Assembly (NCBI RefSeq): GCF_004361695.1
Contig: NZ_SNVW01000014.1
Span: 24,507 to 88,506 of the forward strand
From: Curtobacterium flaccumfaciens
GTDB taxonomy: Bacteria > Actinomycetota > Actinomycetes > Actinomycetales > Microbacteriaceae
Reading direction: 5' to 3'
Length of the DNA stretch: 64,000 nt
This document shows positions 36,281 to 44,303 of the stretch, piece after piece. Position numbers and translations under genes: made by a program. The notes under the pieces are model-generated. The model saw only the letters and a program-made list of their open reading frames with translations, was not told the origin of the DNA and searched no databases. The first letter of the stretch is position 1, and the number at the start of each line of letters is the position of its first letter.

Positions 36281-36496
36281 TCCGGAACACTACTGACTGA
36301 CATACCGACAGAACATCATCCTGTGGGATGACCCAGGTTGGTCGCCCGGCCGCCCGGCCGCCCGGCCGCCCGGCCGCCCGGCCGCCCGGCCGCCCGGTCG
36401 CACGGCCGCCGCACCGCCGCACCGCCGAGCCGCCAGACTGCCAGCAGGCGGACGCGGGCCAGCGGGTCCACCCCGCCACGTGCCCTGGAACCGACT
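36281..36496. other. upstream region of the ABC operon with octanucleotide array
   Basis: About 216 bp of non-coding DNA between the efflux operon and the rnj terminator. It begins with CTGACTGACATACCGACAG, a possible promoter area for the ABC operon, then an 8-bp tandem array (36344-36399), then GCACCGCC/CCGCC-rich sequence. No protein-coding signal. Confidence 0.6.
36344..36399. repeat. octanucleotide tandem array (GCCCGGCC)n
   Basis: Six perfect copies of GCCCGGCC (36344-36391) and a seventh with one change (36392-36399). Each unit contains the GGCC palindrome and can pair with its neighbours, so the strand could fold into alternative hairpins. Confidence 0.92.
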
Positions 36497-36539
36497 GGAG
36501 GCCCGGTGCACGTCCGTCAGGAACGTGCACCGGGCCTCC
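36497..36539 (-). terminator. strong hairpin terminator downstream of rnj
   Basis: GGAGGCCCGGTGCACGT (36497-36513) is perfectly inverted at 36523-36539 around a 9-nt loop, 48 bp beyond the rnj stop. The stem is 17 bp; the loop is CCGTCAGGA. No U-tract. Confidence 0.8.
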
Positions 36540-36587
36540 TGGCCGGTCTGCAGGCGCGTCGCACCCAGCGGGAGCGGCGCGCGGTCG

Positions 36588-38264
36588 CTACGCCTCGATG
36601 ACCACCGGGACGATCATCGGGCGGCGGCGGTGCTTCGTGTTCACCCAGCGGCCCACCGTGCGGCGGACGACCTGGCTGAACGCGTGGCTGTCGCCCGTGC
36701 CGTTCGCCGCCGCCTCGGCCAGGGCCTTGGCGATCTGCGGACGGACGTCGTCGAAGACGGAGTCGTCCTCGGCGAAGCCGCGCGACTGGATCTCCGGGCC
36801 GATGACGCACTGGCCGGTCGTGAAGTCGACCGCGCAGAAGACGGAGATGAAGCCCTCCTCCGCCAGGACACGGCGGTCCTTGAGGTCGGCGTCGGTGATC
36901 TCGCCGACGGTGGACCCGTCGACGTAGACGTAGCCGATGTCGAGCTGTCCGGCGACGTTCACGACGCCGTCCTTCAGGTCGACGACGATGCCGTCCTGGC
37001 CGAGGATCACGTTGCGCGGCGGGACACCCGTCTGGATCGCCAGGTCGGCGTTCGCGTACAAATGGCGCTGCTCACCGTGCACCGGCAGGACGTTCCGCGG
37101 CCGCAGGATGTTGTAGCAGTAGAGGAGCTCGCCGGCCGAGGCGTGCCCGGAGACGTGCACCTTCGCGTTGCCCTTGTGCACGACCTTCGCACCGAGCTTC
37201 GTCAGCCCGTCGATCACGCGGTACACCGCGTTCTCGTTGCCCGGGATGAGCGACGACGCGAGGATGACGGTGTCGCCCTCGCCGATCTCGATCTGGTGCT
37301 CGAGGTTCGCCATCCGCGCGAGCACGGCCATCGGCTCGCCCTGGGACCCGGTCGACATGTAGACGATCTGGTCGTCGGGGACGTTCTTCGCCTTCTTCGT
37401 GTCGATGAGCACGTTCTCCGGCACCCGCAGGTACCCGAGGTCGGCGGCGATGGTCATGTTGCGGATCATCGAGCGGCCCATGAACGCGACCTTGCGGTTC
37501 GCGGCAGCGGCGGCGTCGAGGACCTGCTGCACACGGTGCACGTGCGACGAGAAGCTCGCCACGACGACCTTCTTGCGGGCGCGCGTGATGATGTTCTCGA
37601 GCACCGGGCCGATGTCGCGCTCGGGGGCGGTGAAGCCCGGCACGTCGGCGTTCGTCGAGTCCGGCAGGAACAGGTCGACGCCGGCCTCGCCGAGCCGCGC
37701 GAAGGCACGGAGGTCGGTGATGCGGTCGTCGAGCGGGAGCTGGTCCATCTTGAAGTCGCCCGTGTGCAGGACACGACCGGCGGGGGTCGTGATCGCGACG
37801 GCGAGGGCGTCCGGGATGGAGTGGTTCACGGCGACGAACTCGAGGTGGAACGGGCCGAGCTGCTCGGTCTGGTCCTCGGCCACGACGAGCGTGTACGGCT
37901 TGATCCGGTGTTCCTTGAGCTTCGCCTCGACGAGCGCCAGGGTCAGCGTGGAGCCGATCAGCGGGATGTCGTCGCGGAGCTTCAGCAGGTACGGGACGGC
38001 GCCGATGTGGTCCTCGTGACCGTGCGTGAGCACGACCCCGAGGACGTCGTCGAGGCGGTCCCGGATCGGCGCGAAGTCCGGCAGGATCAGGTCGACCCCG
38101 GGCTGGTGCTCCTCGGGGAAGAGGACGCCGGCGTCGACGATGAGCAGCTTGCCCTCGTACTCGTAGACGGTCATGTTGCGACCGATCTCGCCGAGTCCCC
38201 CGATGGGGATCACGCGGAGGGTGCCGGCTTCGAGCGGCTGGGGTTCGGAGATCTGTGTGGGCAT
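36588..38264 (-). CDS. rnj: ribonuclease J
   Basis: Metallo-beta-lactamase/beta-CASP ribonuclease with 5'-3' exo- and endonuclease activity for mRNA decay and rRNA maturation; 558 aa. The zinc motif HGHEDHIG is at 81-88, with GGLGEIGRNMTVYEYEGKLLIVDAG at the N-terminus and VNHSIPDALAVAITTPAGRVLHTGDFKMD in the lactamase core. STGSQGEPMAVLARMA and VHVSGHASAGELL mark the beta-CASP motifs. Starts with ATG (MPTQISEPQ). It follows dapA after a 49-bp gap in the same direction, the usual actinobacterial dapA-rnj pair. Confidence 0.97.
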   Translation of the reverse strand: MPTQISEPQPLEAGTLRVIPIGGLGEIGRNMTVYEYEGKLLIVDAGVLFPEEHQPGVDLILPDFAPIRDRLDDVLGVVLTHGHEDHIGAVPYLLKLRDDIPLIGSTLTLALVEAKLKEHRIKPYTLVVAEDQTEQLGPFHLEFVAVNHSIPDALAVAITTPAGRVLHTGDFKMDQLPLDDRITDLRAFARLGEAGVDLFLPDSTNADVPGFTAPERDIGPVLENIITRARKKVVVASFSSHVHRVQQVLDAAAAANRKVAFMGRSMIRNMTIAADLGYLRVPENVLIDTKKAKNVPDDQIVYMSTGSQGEPMAVLARMANLEHQIEIGEGDTVILASSLIPGNENAVYRVIDGLTKLGAKVVHKGNAKVHVSGHASAGELLYCYNILRPRNVLPVHGEQRHLYANADLAIQTGVPPRNVILGQDGIVVDLKDGVVNVAGQLDIGYVYVDGSTVGEITDADLKDRRVLAEEGFISVFCAVDFTTGQCVIGPEIQSRGFAEDDSVFDDVRPQIAKALAEAAANGTGDSHAFSQVVRRTVGRWVNTKHRRRPMIVPVVIEA

Positions 38265-38313
38265 TCGGTCCTACGGATTCGGGCGGCGCACGTGCTGCGC
38301 GCCGCGGTGTTCG

Positions 38314-39297
38314 CTAGCGGGTGGTGCCTGGCACCTTTGGGAGCGCACCGCCGGCCGCTGCGTTGCGGTCCGGGCGGAAGTTCGAGAAGTCGGCGCCCGG
38401 GATGTCCCGGACGGCTTCGAGGGAGGTCTCGATGGCGTACGCCTCGGAGTCCTCGGGGCCGACGAGCGGCAGGCGGACGCGCGGGCTGCCGATGCGGCCG
38501 AGCCCGTGCAGGACGTACTTCGCCGCGACCGTGCCCGGCACGTGCGTCATCACCGCGCGGACGAGGGGTTCGACGCGCTTGTGCTCGGCGGTCGCGGTGG
38601 CGAGGTCGCCCCGGTTCACCGCGTCGACGATGGTGCGGTACGGCGTCGACGTGATGTTCGCGGTGACGCCGATGAGCCCGGTGGCGCCGATCGACAGGTG
38701 CGGGAGCACGTTCGTGTCGTCGCCGGAGAAGTACATGAGGTCGGTGTTGTTGAGCACCCGCGAGACCTCGGCGAAGTCGCCCTTGGCGTCCTTCACGGCG
38801 AGGATGTTCGGGTGGTGCGACGCCCGCACGATCGTCTCGTAGGTGATCGGGATGCCGGTGCGACCCGGGATGTCGTACAGGATGACCGGCAGGTCGGTGG
38901 CGTCCGCGATCATCCGGAAGTGCGTGAGCACACCGGACTGCGTCGGCTTGTTGTAGTACGGCGTGACGATCATGACGCCGTCGGCACCGGCGCGCTCGCT
39001 CTGCTTGTAGAGGTGGATCGCGTGCGCGGTCTCGTTCGAGCCGCCACCGGTGATGATCTTCGCGCGGCCCGCGGCGACGGACTTGCCGACCTCGACCAGA
39101 CGGAGCTTCTCCGGGTCGGTCAGGGTGCTGGTCTCGCCGGTCGTGCCGGTCACGACGATGCCGTCGGCACCGGCGGTGATGCAGTCGTCGATGTGCTGCT
39201 CGACGCCGGGCCAGTCGACCTCGCCGTCGGCCGTGAACGGGGTCACGAGGGCGACGAGGACCTGACCGAAGGGATTCTCACGCGGGGACACGGGCAC
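38314..39297 (-). CDS. dapA: 4-hydroxy-tetrahydrodipicolinate synthase
   Basis: Condenses pyruvate with aspartate semialdehyde, the first committed step of DAP/lysine synthesis; 327 aa TIM barrel. Schiff-base Lys169 is in NILAVKDAKGDF, Tyr141 in ILYDIPGRTGIPI, and the TTGE loop is in VVTGTTGETSTL (about 49-60). C-terminal 20 residues extend past the usual end. ATG start. In the same block as dapB (42.4 kb) and dapF (22.6 kb); not overlapping neighbours, so probably its own promoter in the 253-bp upstream gap. Confidence 0.96.
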   Translation of the reverse strand: MPVSPRENPFGQVLVALVTPFTADGEVDWPGVEQHIDDCITAGADGIVVTGTTGETSTLTDPEKLRLVEVGKSVAAGRAKIITGGGSNETAHAIHLYKQSERAGADGVMIVTPYYNKPTQSGVLTHFRMIADATDLPVILYDIPGRTGIPITYETIVRASHHPNILAVKDAKGDFAEVSRVLNNTDLMYFSGDDTNVLPHLSIGATGLIGVTANITSTPYRTIVDAVNRGDLATATAEHKRVEPLVRAVMTHVPGTVAAKYVLHGLGRIGSPRVRLPLVGPEDSEAYAIETSLEAVRDIPGADFSNFRPDRNAAAGGALPKVPGTTR

Positions 39298-39550
39298 CAG
39301 CGTACCGGGGATGCGCGTGAGGGCCGCCGTCCGTGTGGACGGTGGCCGTCCTGGAGGCGCGGATCACCCCCGTCACGCCCCTCCCGCCCGGCGGTCGGCC
39401 GGCGCTGCGGCGTCGCCGGCGGCGGCCCGGCGGTGGTCCGGCGCTGCGGCCGCGGTCCGCACAACCAAAGTCAGCCCGAGCCGCGGGAAGGCGCGGTTCG
39501 AGCGCACTTCGGTTGTGCGGCGCCCGGGGGGGCGCGAACGGACGAGGGCG
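39298..39550. other. non-coding gap between folA and dapA
   Basis: Contains one dispersed CCTGGAGGCGCGG motif (39350-39362), a GCGGC-rich stretch and the large palindromic element at 39458-39519. No coding frame is convincing. Confidence 0.6.
39458..39519. repeat. imperfect 28-6-28 palindromic element, second family member
   Basis: The left arm 39458-39485 and right arm 39492-39519 are 28 nt each with a 6-nt loop. The outer ends CGCACAACC...GGTTGTGCG pair perfectly and several internal positions mismatch. Geometry and outer sequence match the perfect element at 20099-20160. Sits just downstream of folA, so may act as its terminator. Confidence 0.88.
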
Positions 39551-40105
39551 TCAGGCGCGACGGCGCCACTCGAGGAAGCGGTAGCGGGTGCAGCCGACGC
39601 GGGACTCCTGCCACGGCCCCTCGTCGACGAGGGTCCAGTCGTCGCCGAACGCCGGCGCCACGGTGTCGCCCGGCACGTCGAGGTCGATCACGGTCTCGGA
39701 GACGCGGTCCGCGAAGGGCAGCCCCGCCGCGTACACCTGCCCACCGCCCGTGATCCACACCGGTTCGTCGGTGTCGAGCGCGGTCGCCAGGTCGTGCACG
39801 ACCTCGGCGCCGTCGGCCGACCACGACTCGTCACGGGTGAGCACGACGTTGCGGCGGCCGGGCAGCGGGCGGAAGCGCTCGGGCAGGGACTCCCACGTGC
39901 GCCGACCCATCACGACCGTGGCGCCGCCGGTGACCTGCCGGAAGTGCGCGAGGTCCTCCGGCACGTGCCACGGCATCCCGCCGTCGGCGCCGATGACCCC
40001 GTCGACGGAGCGCGCCCAGACCATCCCGACGCCACGGACCGGCTCGGTCCAGTCGGCCTCGGTCCCGGTACCGGTACCGGCCTCGGTCCCGCTGGCGTCC
40101 GGCAT
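39551..40105 (-). CDS. folA: dihydrofolate reductase
   Basis: Reduces dihydrofolate to tetrahydrofolate with NADPH; 184 aa. GMVWARSVDGVIGADGGMPWHVPEDLAHFRQVT (about 27-59) contains the substrate-binding Trp-His-Pro-Glu-Asp set. VVMGRRTWESLPERFRPLPGRRNVVLTR covers the cofactor site and ITGGGQVYAAGLPFADRV the late GG motif. The first 24 residues (TEAGTGTGTEADW) are a low-complexity leader. ATG overlaps the thyA stop as TGATG, so folA is coupled to thyA, which produces its dihydrofolate substrate. Confidence 0.95.
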   Translation of the reverse strand: MPDASGTEAGTGTGTEADWTEPVRGVGMVWARSVDGVIGADGGMPWHVPEDLAHFRQVTGGATVVMGRRTWESLPERFRPLPGRRNVVLTRDESWSADGAEVVHDLATALDTDEPVWITGGGQVYAAGLPFADRVSETVIDLDVPGDTVAPAFGDDWTLVDEGPWQESRVGCTRYRFLEWRRRA

Positions 40106-40935
40106 CAGACGGCGACCGCGGCCTTGATCGCCGGGTGGTGGTGGTAGCCGACGACGGTGAAGTCCTCGTACTCGTAGTCGTCGATCGAGTCGCGCGGGGC
40201 GAGCTCGAGCGTCGGCATCGGGTAGGCCGTGCGCGACAGCTGCTCCTCCACCTGCTCGACGTGGTTGTCGTACACGTGGCAGTCGCCGCCGGTCCACACG
40301 AAGTCGCCGACCTCGAGCCCGGTCTGCGCCGCGATCATGTGCGTGAGCAACGCGTACGAGGCGATGTTGAACGGGACGCCGAGGAACATGTCCGCGCTCC
40401 GCTGGTACAGCTGGCACGAGAGCTTGCCGTCGTTGACGAAGAACTGGAAGAACGCGTGGCACGGCGCGAGGGCCATGTCCGGCACGTCGGCGACGTTCCA
40501 CGCCGAGACGATCAGCCGACGGGAGTCCGGGTTCGTCCGGATCTGCTCGATCACCTGGGCGATCTGGTCGACGTGCTCCCCCGACGGCGTCGGCCACGAC
40601 CGCCACTGCACGCCGTACACCGGGCCGAGGTCGCCGTCCTCGCCCGCCCACTCATTCCAGATCCGGACGCCGTGCTCCTGCAGCCAGCGGGCGTTGCCGT
40701 CGCCGCGGAGGAACCAGAGCAGCTCGTACGCCACCGACTTGAAGTGCACGCGCTTGGTCGTGACGAGCGGGAAGCCCTTCGACAGGTCGTAGCGGAGCTG
40801 TGCGCCGAAGATGCTCCGCGTGCCGGTCCCGGTGCGGTCGCCCTTCGGTGCCCCTTCTTCGAGGACCCGGCGGAGCAGGTCTTCGTAGGGGGTGGGAACG
40901 GAGGCGTCGGGCTGCACGGTCTCGCTGTCGGTCAC
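40105..40935 (-). CDS. thyA: thymidylate synthase
   Basis: Methylates dUMP to dTMP with methylene-THF; 276 aa. Catalytic Cys159 lies in [12 protein letters not shown]; dUMP-binding [11 protein letters not shown] (about 34-44), the [21 protein letters not shown] block and DPxRR-like [13 protein letters not shown] are all present. C-terminal residues [11 protein letters not shown] start; the gene is the first of the thyA-folA pair and lies 38 bp from a divergent plus-strand gene start. Confidence 0.97.
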   Translation of the reverse strand: MTDSETVQPDASVPTPYEDLLRRVLEEGAPKGDRTGTGTRSIFGAQLRYDLSKGFPLVTTKRVHFKSVAYELLWFLRGDGNARWLQEHGVRIWNEWAGEDGDLGPVYGVQWRSWPTPSGEHVDQIAQVIEQIRTNPDSRRLIVSAWNVADVPDMALAPCHAFFQFFVNDGKLSCQLYQRSADMFLGVPFNIASYALLTHMIAAQTGLEVGDFVWTGGDCHVYDNHVEQVEEQLSRTAYPMPTLELAPRDSIDDYEYEDFTVVGYHHHPAIKAAVAV

Positions 40936-40973
40936 ACACAGAAGACTACGTCGGCATGAGTAGCGTTGCAGCC

Positions 40974-41894
40974 ATGGCAGACACGGCGGAACAGCCGCTC
41001 TCGATCCTCGTCGCCGGCGCGTCCGGCTTCATCGGCACGCCCCTCGTCCGCGCCCTGCGCGACGCGGGACACCACGTGACCACGCTCGTCCGGCGCGAAC
41101 CGCGCACGGCGACCGAGTTCCGCTGGGCACCCGGTACCCGCCCGCTCGACCCGGCGATCCTCGACGGCGCCGACGTGGTGGTGAACCTGGCCGGCGCGAA
41201 CATCGGCAAGCTCCCCTGGACGGCGTCCTACAAGCAGGAGATCCGCCGGTCGCGGGTCGACGCGACCGAGACCCTCGTCGAGGCGATGCGGCACGCCGCC
41301 GTGCCGCCCGCGCTCTTCTTGTCCGGCTCGGCGTCCGGCGTCTACGGCGACCGGCCGGCCGACGTCCTGCAGGACGACGCCGCTCCGGGCAGTGGGTTCC
41401 TCGCCGAGGTCTGCACGGTGTGGGAAGCGGCCGCGAACACGGCGCCCGACGGGGTCCGCGTCGTCACGCTCCGCACCGGCATCGTCGTCGGCAAGGGCGG
41501 CGGCGCCCTGGCCCCGCTCGTGCCGCTGACGAAGGCCGGACTCGGCGGACGGCTCGGCACGGGTGGACAGCACTGGCCGTGGATCGCGCTCGAGGACGAG
41601 GTCGGCGCGATCGTGCACCTCGCGACGAGCCCGTCCGCGTCCGAGGTGCGCGGTCCGGTGAACCTCGCCGGCCCCCAGCCCGCCGTGGCCGACCGGATCA
41701 CGAAGCGCGTCGCCGAGGACCTGCACCGGCCGTACCTGTTCCGGATGCCGGAGTTCGCGCTCCGGCTCGTCCTCCGCGAGGCCGCCGACGAGATGCTGCT
41801 CTCGAGCCAGCAGATGGTGCCGACGAAGCTCCTGGAGTCCGGTTACGCGTTCCGGTACCAGCGCGCCGAGGACGCCGTCGACGCCACGTTCTAA
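40974..41894 (+). CDS. TIGR01777-family NAD-dependent epimerase/dehydratase
   Basis: 306-aa extended-SDR-like protein. Nucleotide-binding [19 protein letters not shown] with [11 protein letters not shown], then [38 protein letters not shown], and the C-terminal domain [37 protein letters not shown] are typical of the YfcH/TIGR01777 group linked to cell division and sugar-nucleotide-like epimerases. Substrate unknown. Start ATG at 40974 (MADTAEQ); an in-frame ATG at 40956 would add six residues. Its TAA stop overlaps the opposite-strand stop of the next gene by 4 bp. Confidence 0.9.
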   Translation: MADTAEQPLSILVAGASGFIGTPLVRALRDAGHHVTTLVRREPRTATEFRWAPGTRPLDPAILDGADVVVNLAGANIGKLPWTASYKQEIRRSRVDATETLVEAMRHAAVPPALFLSGSASGVYGDRPADVLQDDAAPGSGFLAEVCTVWEAAANTAPDGVRVVTLRTGIVVGKGGGALAPLVPLTKAGLGGRLGTGGQHWPWIALEDEVGAIVHLATSPSASEVRGPVNLAGPQPAVADRITKRVAEDLHRPYLFRMPEFALRLVLREAADEMLLSSQQMVPTKLLESGYAFRYQRAEDAVDATF

Positions 41895-42358
41895 CCGCGG
41901 GCCGCGCTCGCTCTCGCCAGGGCCGTGCGCATCGCGGCGCGGGCGCGCTTCCGGTCACCGGCCGCGTCGTAGACGATGCCGAGCCGGTACCAGCCACGCC
42001 AGTCCGTCGGGTCGCGTTCGACCGCGGCCTTGTAGACCGGGAACAGCTCGTCGGCGGCCTCGCGCTCGGGCCGCCCCGAGGGTCGCACCGGCACGACGTC
42101 GGCCGGTGCGGCGCCCTCGCGTTCGAGCCGGGCCCCGAGCCGGGTGATGCGGACGCCGAACCGGAACTCGAGCACGAGCAGGAGCGCACCGATCGCCGCG
42201 ACGACGAACAGCGCGACGCCGATGCCGATGCCGATCGGCAGCCCGGTCGCGATGAACGCGACGGCCCGCTGCCCGACGAGCACGATGTACAGCGCCAGCA
42301 GCACCGTCATGAGGGCAGCGCCCCAGAACGGTGACCGCAGGGACCGAGCGACACCCAC
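41891..42358 (-). CDS. membrane protein with C-terminal TPR-like segment
   Basis: 155-aa protein with two transmembrane helices (ALMTVLLALYIVLVGQRAVAFIATGL region, about 14-40, and IGIGVALFVVAAIGALLLVLEF, about 44-65). A cytoplasmic tail follows, containing AADELFPVYKAAVERDPTDWRGWYRLGIVYDAAGDRKRARAAMRTAL, one clear tetratricopeptide-like helix pair. No known function. Lies 6 bp after the dapB stop, so likely co-transcribed with dapB; tail-to-tail with the plus-strand epimerase, sharing 4 bp at the stops. Confidence 0.82.
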   Translation of the reverse strand: MGVARSLRSPFWGAALMTVLLALYIVLVGQRAVAFIATGLPIGIGIGVALFVVAAIGALLLVLEFRFGVRITRLGARLEREGAAPADVVPVRPSGRPEREAADELFPVYKAAVERDPTDWRGWYRLGIVYDAAGDRKRARAAMRTALARASAARG

Positions 42359-42364
42359 GGCGGG

Positions 42365-43111
42365 TCAGCCGATGCCGAGGACGCTGCCGAGGCCGACCGT
42401 CAGGCCGCGCATCGAGCCGACCGCGGACAGCGCGGCGCGGATGCCGGCCAGGTAGGCGACGTCGTCGTTCGTGTCGTGCCGGATGGTCAGGGTCTCGCCG
42501 GGCCCGCTCAGCAGGACGTCCTGCACGGCCTTCGCGCCGGGCAGTCGGAGCGAGTGGATCGGGACGCTCGCGACCTGCTGCCCGCGGGCGCGCTGGTCGA
42601 CGTGCGGGGCCTCGACCGGGCCGACCTCGCGCCGGGCCTCGGCGATGAGCTCGGCGGTGCGGACGGCGGTCCCCGACGGCGAGTCGATCTTGCCGGCGTG
42701 GTGCGTCTCGACGATCTCGACCGAGGGGAACCACGGCGCGGCGATCGTCGCCAGGTGCGTGCCGAGCACCGAGCCGATCGAGAAGTTCGGGACCACGAAC
42801 ACGCCCTGCTCCGGTCGTGCCTCGAGCCCGGAACGGAGCGTGGCGAGGCGGTCCTGCGACCACCCCGACGTGCCGACCAGGACGTTCGCGCCGCTGGCGA
42901 GGGCGTTGTCCACGATCGCGGGACTGAGCGCCGGCACCGTCACGTCGACCACGACGGCCGCGCCCCGGAACACCGAGGGGCCGGCTTCGTGCGCGCCGTC
43001 CTTCGACGACAGGCTGGCGACGAGCTCGAAGTCCGGGAGTTCCTCGACGACGGCGGCCACGAGGCCCCCGAGACGACCGGTGGCGCCGACGACGGCGACG
43101 GGAGTGACCAT
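42365..43111 (-). CDS. dapB: 4-hydroxy-tetrahydrodipicolinate reductase
   Basis: NAD(P)H-dependent reductase in the DAP/lysine pathway; 248 aa. VAVVGATGRLGGLVAAVV is the cofactor fold; the catalytic HH motif and Lys lie in IVETHHAGKIDSPSGTAVRTAELI, and NFSIGSVLGTHLA is conserved. ATG start MVTPVAVVG; an in-frame ATG 9 bp upstream (MGRMVTP) is possible. It is divergent from the GNAT gene with a 23-bp gap, leaving very little promoter room, so the two may share overlapping promoters. Confidence 0.95.
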   Translation of the reverse strand: MVTPVAVVGATGRLGGLVAAVVEELPDFELVASLSSKDGAHEAGPSVFRGAAVVVDVTVPALSPAIVDNALASGANVLVGTSGWSQDRLATLRSGLEARPEQGVFVVPNFSIGSVLGTHLATIAAPWFPSVEIVETHHAGKIDSPSGTAVRTAELIAEARREVGPVEAPHVDQRARGQQVASVPIHSLRLPGAKAVQDVLLSGPGETLTIRHDTNDDVAYLAGIRAALSAVGSMRGLTVGLGSVLGIG

Positions 43112-43134
43112 GCGTCCCATCCTAGGATCGACAC

Positions 43135-43635
43135 ATGACGCTCGAGGTCAGGACCGTGCCGGCAGACACTCCCGAGGTCGACGACCTGCTCGACGCGTAC
43201 CTCGACGAGCGCGAGGCGACGTTCCCGAGCGCGCAGGGCTCGTACGCGCGGAAGCGCACCCCGGCTGCCGAGTTCACGCCGCCGGTCGGCACCTTCGTGG
43301 TGGCGTACGACGACGACGTGCCCGTCGGCTGCGGCGGCCTCCGGCGGATCCCGAACGACGGCGACGGCGACGACGACGGCGACGGCGACGACGTCCGCTT
43401 CGAGGTGAAGCATGTCTTCGTCACGCCGGCCGGGCGCGGCCGGGGTGTCGCGACCGCGGTCATGGACGCCCTCGAGGCCGGTGCGCTCCGGCTCGGGGCG
43501 ACGGCGGTCGTGCTCGACACGAACGACTCCCTCGTCGCCGCGGGGGCGATGTACCGGGGCCGCGGCTACCAGCGCGTCGAGCCGTTCAACGAGAACCCGA
43601 ACGCGACCGCCTGGTACCGCAAGCCGGTGCGCTGA
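43135..43635 (+). CDS. GNAT-family N-acetyltransferase
   Basis: 166-aa acetyltransferase. KHVFVTPAGRGRGVATAVMDALEAGALRLGATAVVLDTN contains the acetyl-CoA pyrophosphate loop (R/Q-x-x-G-x-G/A as GRGRGVA), then AAGAMYRGRGYQRVEPFNENPNATAWYRK, the usual GNAT C-terminus. An Asp/Gly run NDGDGDDDGDGDD (about 83-95), encoded by GACGGC repeats, is inserted before the core strand. Acceptor unknown. Plus-strand insertion between dapB and the phosphatase gene. Confidence 0.9.
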   Translation: MTLEVRTVPADTPEVDDLLDAYLDEREATFPSAQGSYARKRTPAAEFTPPVGTFVVAYDDDVPVGCGGLRRIPNDGDGDDDGDGDDVRFEVKHVFVTPAGRGRGVATAVMDALEAGALRLGATAVVLDTNDSLVAAGAMYRGRGYQRVEPFNENPNATAWYRKPVR

Positions 43636-43688
43636 GGCGATCCGCGCCTCCAGGCAGGCACGACGCGACCACCCGCGGGGGCGGGTCG

Positions 43689-44303
43689 CTAGACGGGCTG
43701 GCCGACGGGCAGGCCCGTGCGGAGCTCGACGGGAAGGTGCGCCAGGTCGTTCAGGGCGACCACCTCGGCCGGCTTGGCGGACCGGATGCGGATGATCGTC
43801 AGCGCGGTGTGCGCGACGTTCGTGCCCATCCAGCGCCACTCCGGCGCCTGGAACGCCTCGCGCACGAACCAGCCGATGACGGCGTTGTGCGTGATGAGGA
43901 GGTCGTGCCGGTCCTCGCGGGCGGGCGTGAACCACTCGGCGACGGCGTCGCCCATCTGCGCCTGCCCGGCGACGATCTCCTCTTCCGTGATGCCGCCGTA
44001 CCAGCCCTTGTAGGCGTGCGGCATGTCGGGCGTCGGGCCGGAGGGGATGCAGTCGAAGAGCAGGGTCGACGGCTCGGGCTGGATCGCCGGCAACCGCTGC
44101 GCCAGGAAGGACGCGGTCTCGCTCGGGGCCTCGAGCGGGGAGTGGTACACGCCGTCGAAGGGCACCCCGCCGAGCCGGTCCGCCACGAGCATCGCCTGCC
44201 GCTTGCCGCGCTCCGACAGCTTGCCGTCCCGGAGTCCGTGTTCCGCGTCCTGGTGCTCACCGTGCCGGACGATGTAGAGGTAGTGCGACATGTCGGTGCT
44301 CAC
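43689..44303 (-). CDS. histidine phosphatase family protein
   Basis: 204-aa phosphoglycerate-mutase-like phosphatase. Catalytic RHGEHQDAEHG (His of RHG about residue 14), SERGKRQAMLVADRLGG, YHSPLEAPSETASFLAQRL, and the second His in LLITHNAVIGWFVREAF. Substrate not predictable. GTG start overlaps the M16 peptidase stop as GTGA; an internal ATG (MSHYLYIV) four residues later is an alternative. Co-transcribed with the upstream peptidase. Confidence 0.9.
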   Translation of the reverse strand: MSTDMSHYLYIVRHGEHQDAEHGLRDGKLSERGKRQAMLVADRLGGVPFDGVYHSPLEAPSETASFLAQRLPAIQPEPSTLLFDCIPSGPTPDMPHAYKGWYGGITEEEIVAGQAQMGDAVAEWFTPAREDRHDLLITHNAVIGWFVREAFQAPEWRWMGTNVAHTALTIIRIRSAKPAEVVALNDLAHLPVELRTGLPVGQPV

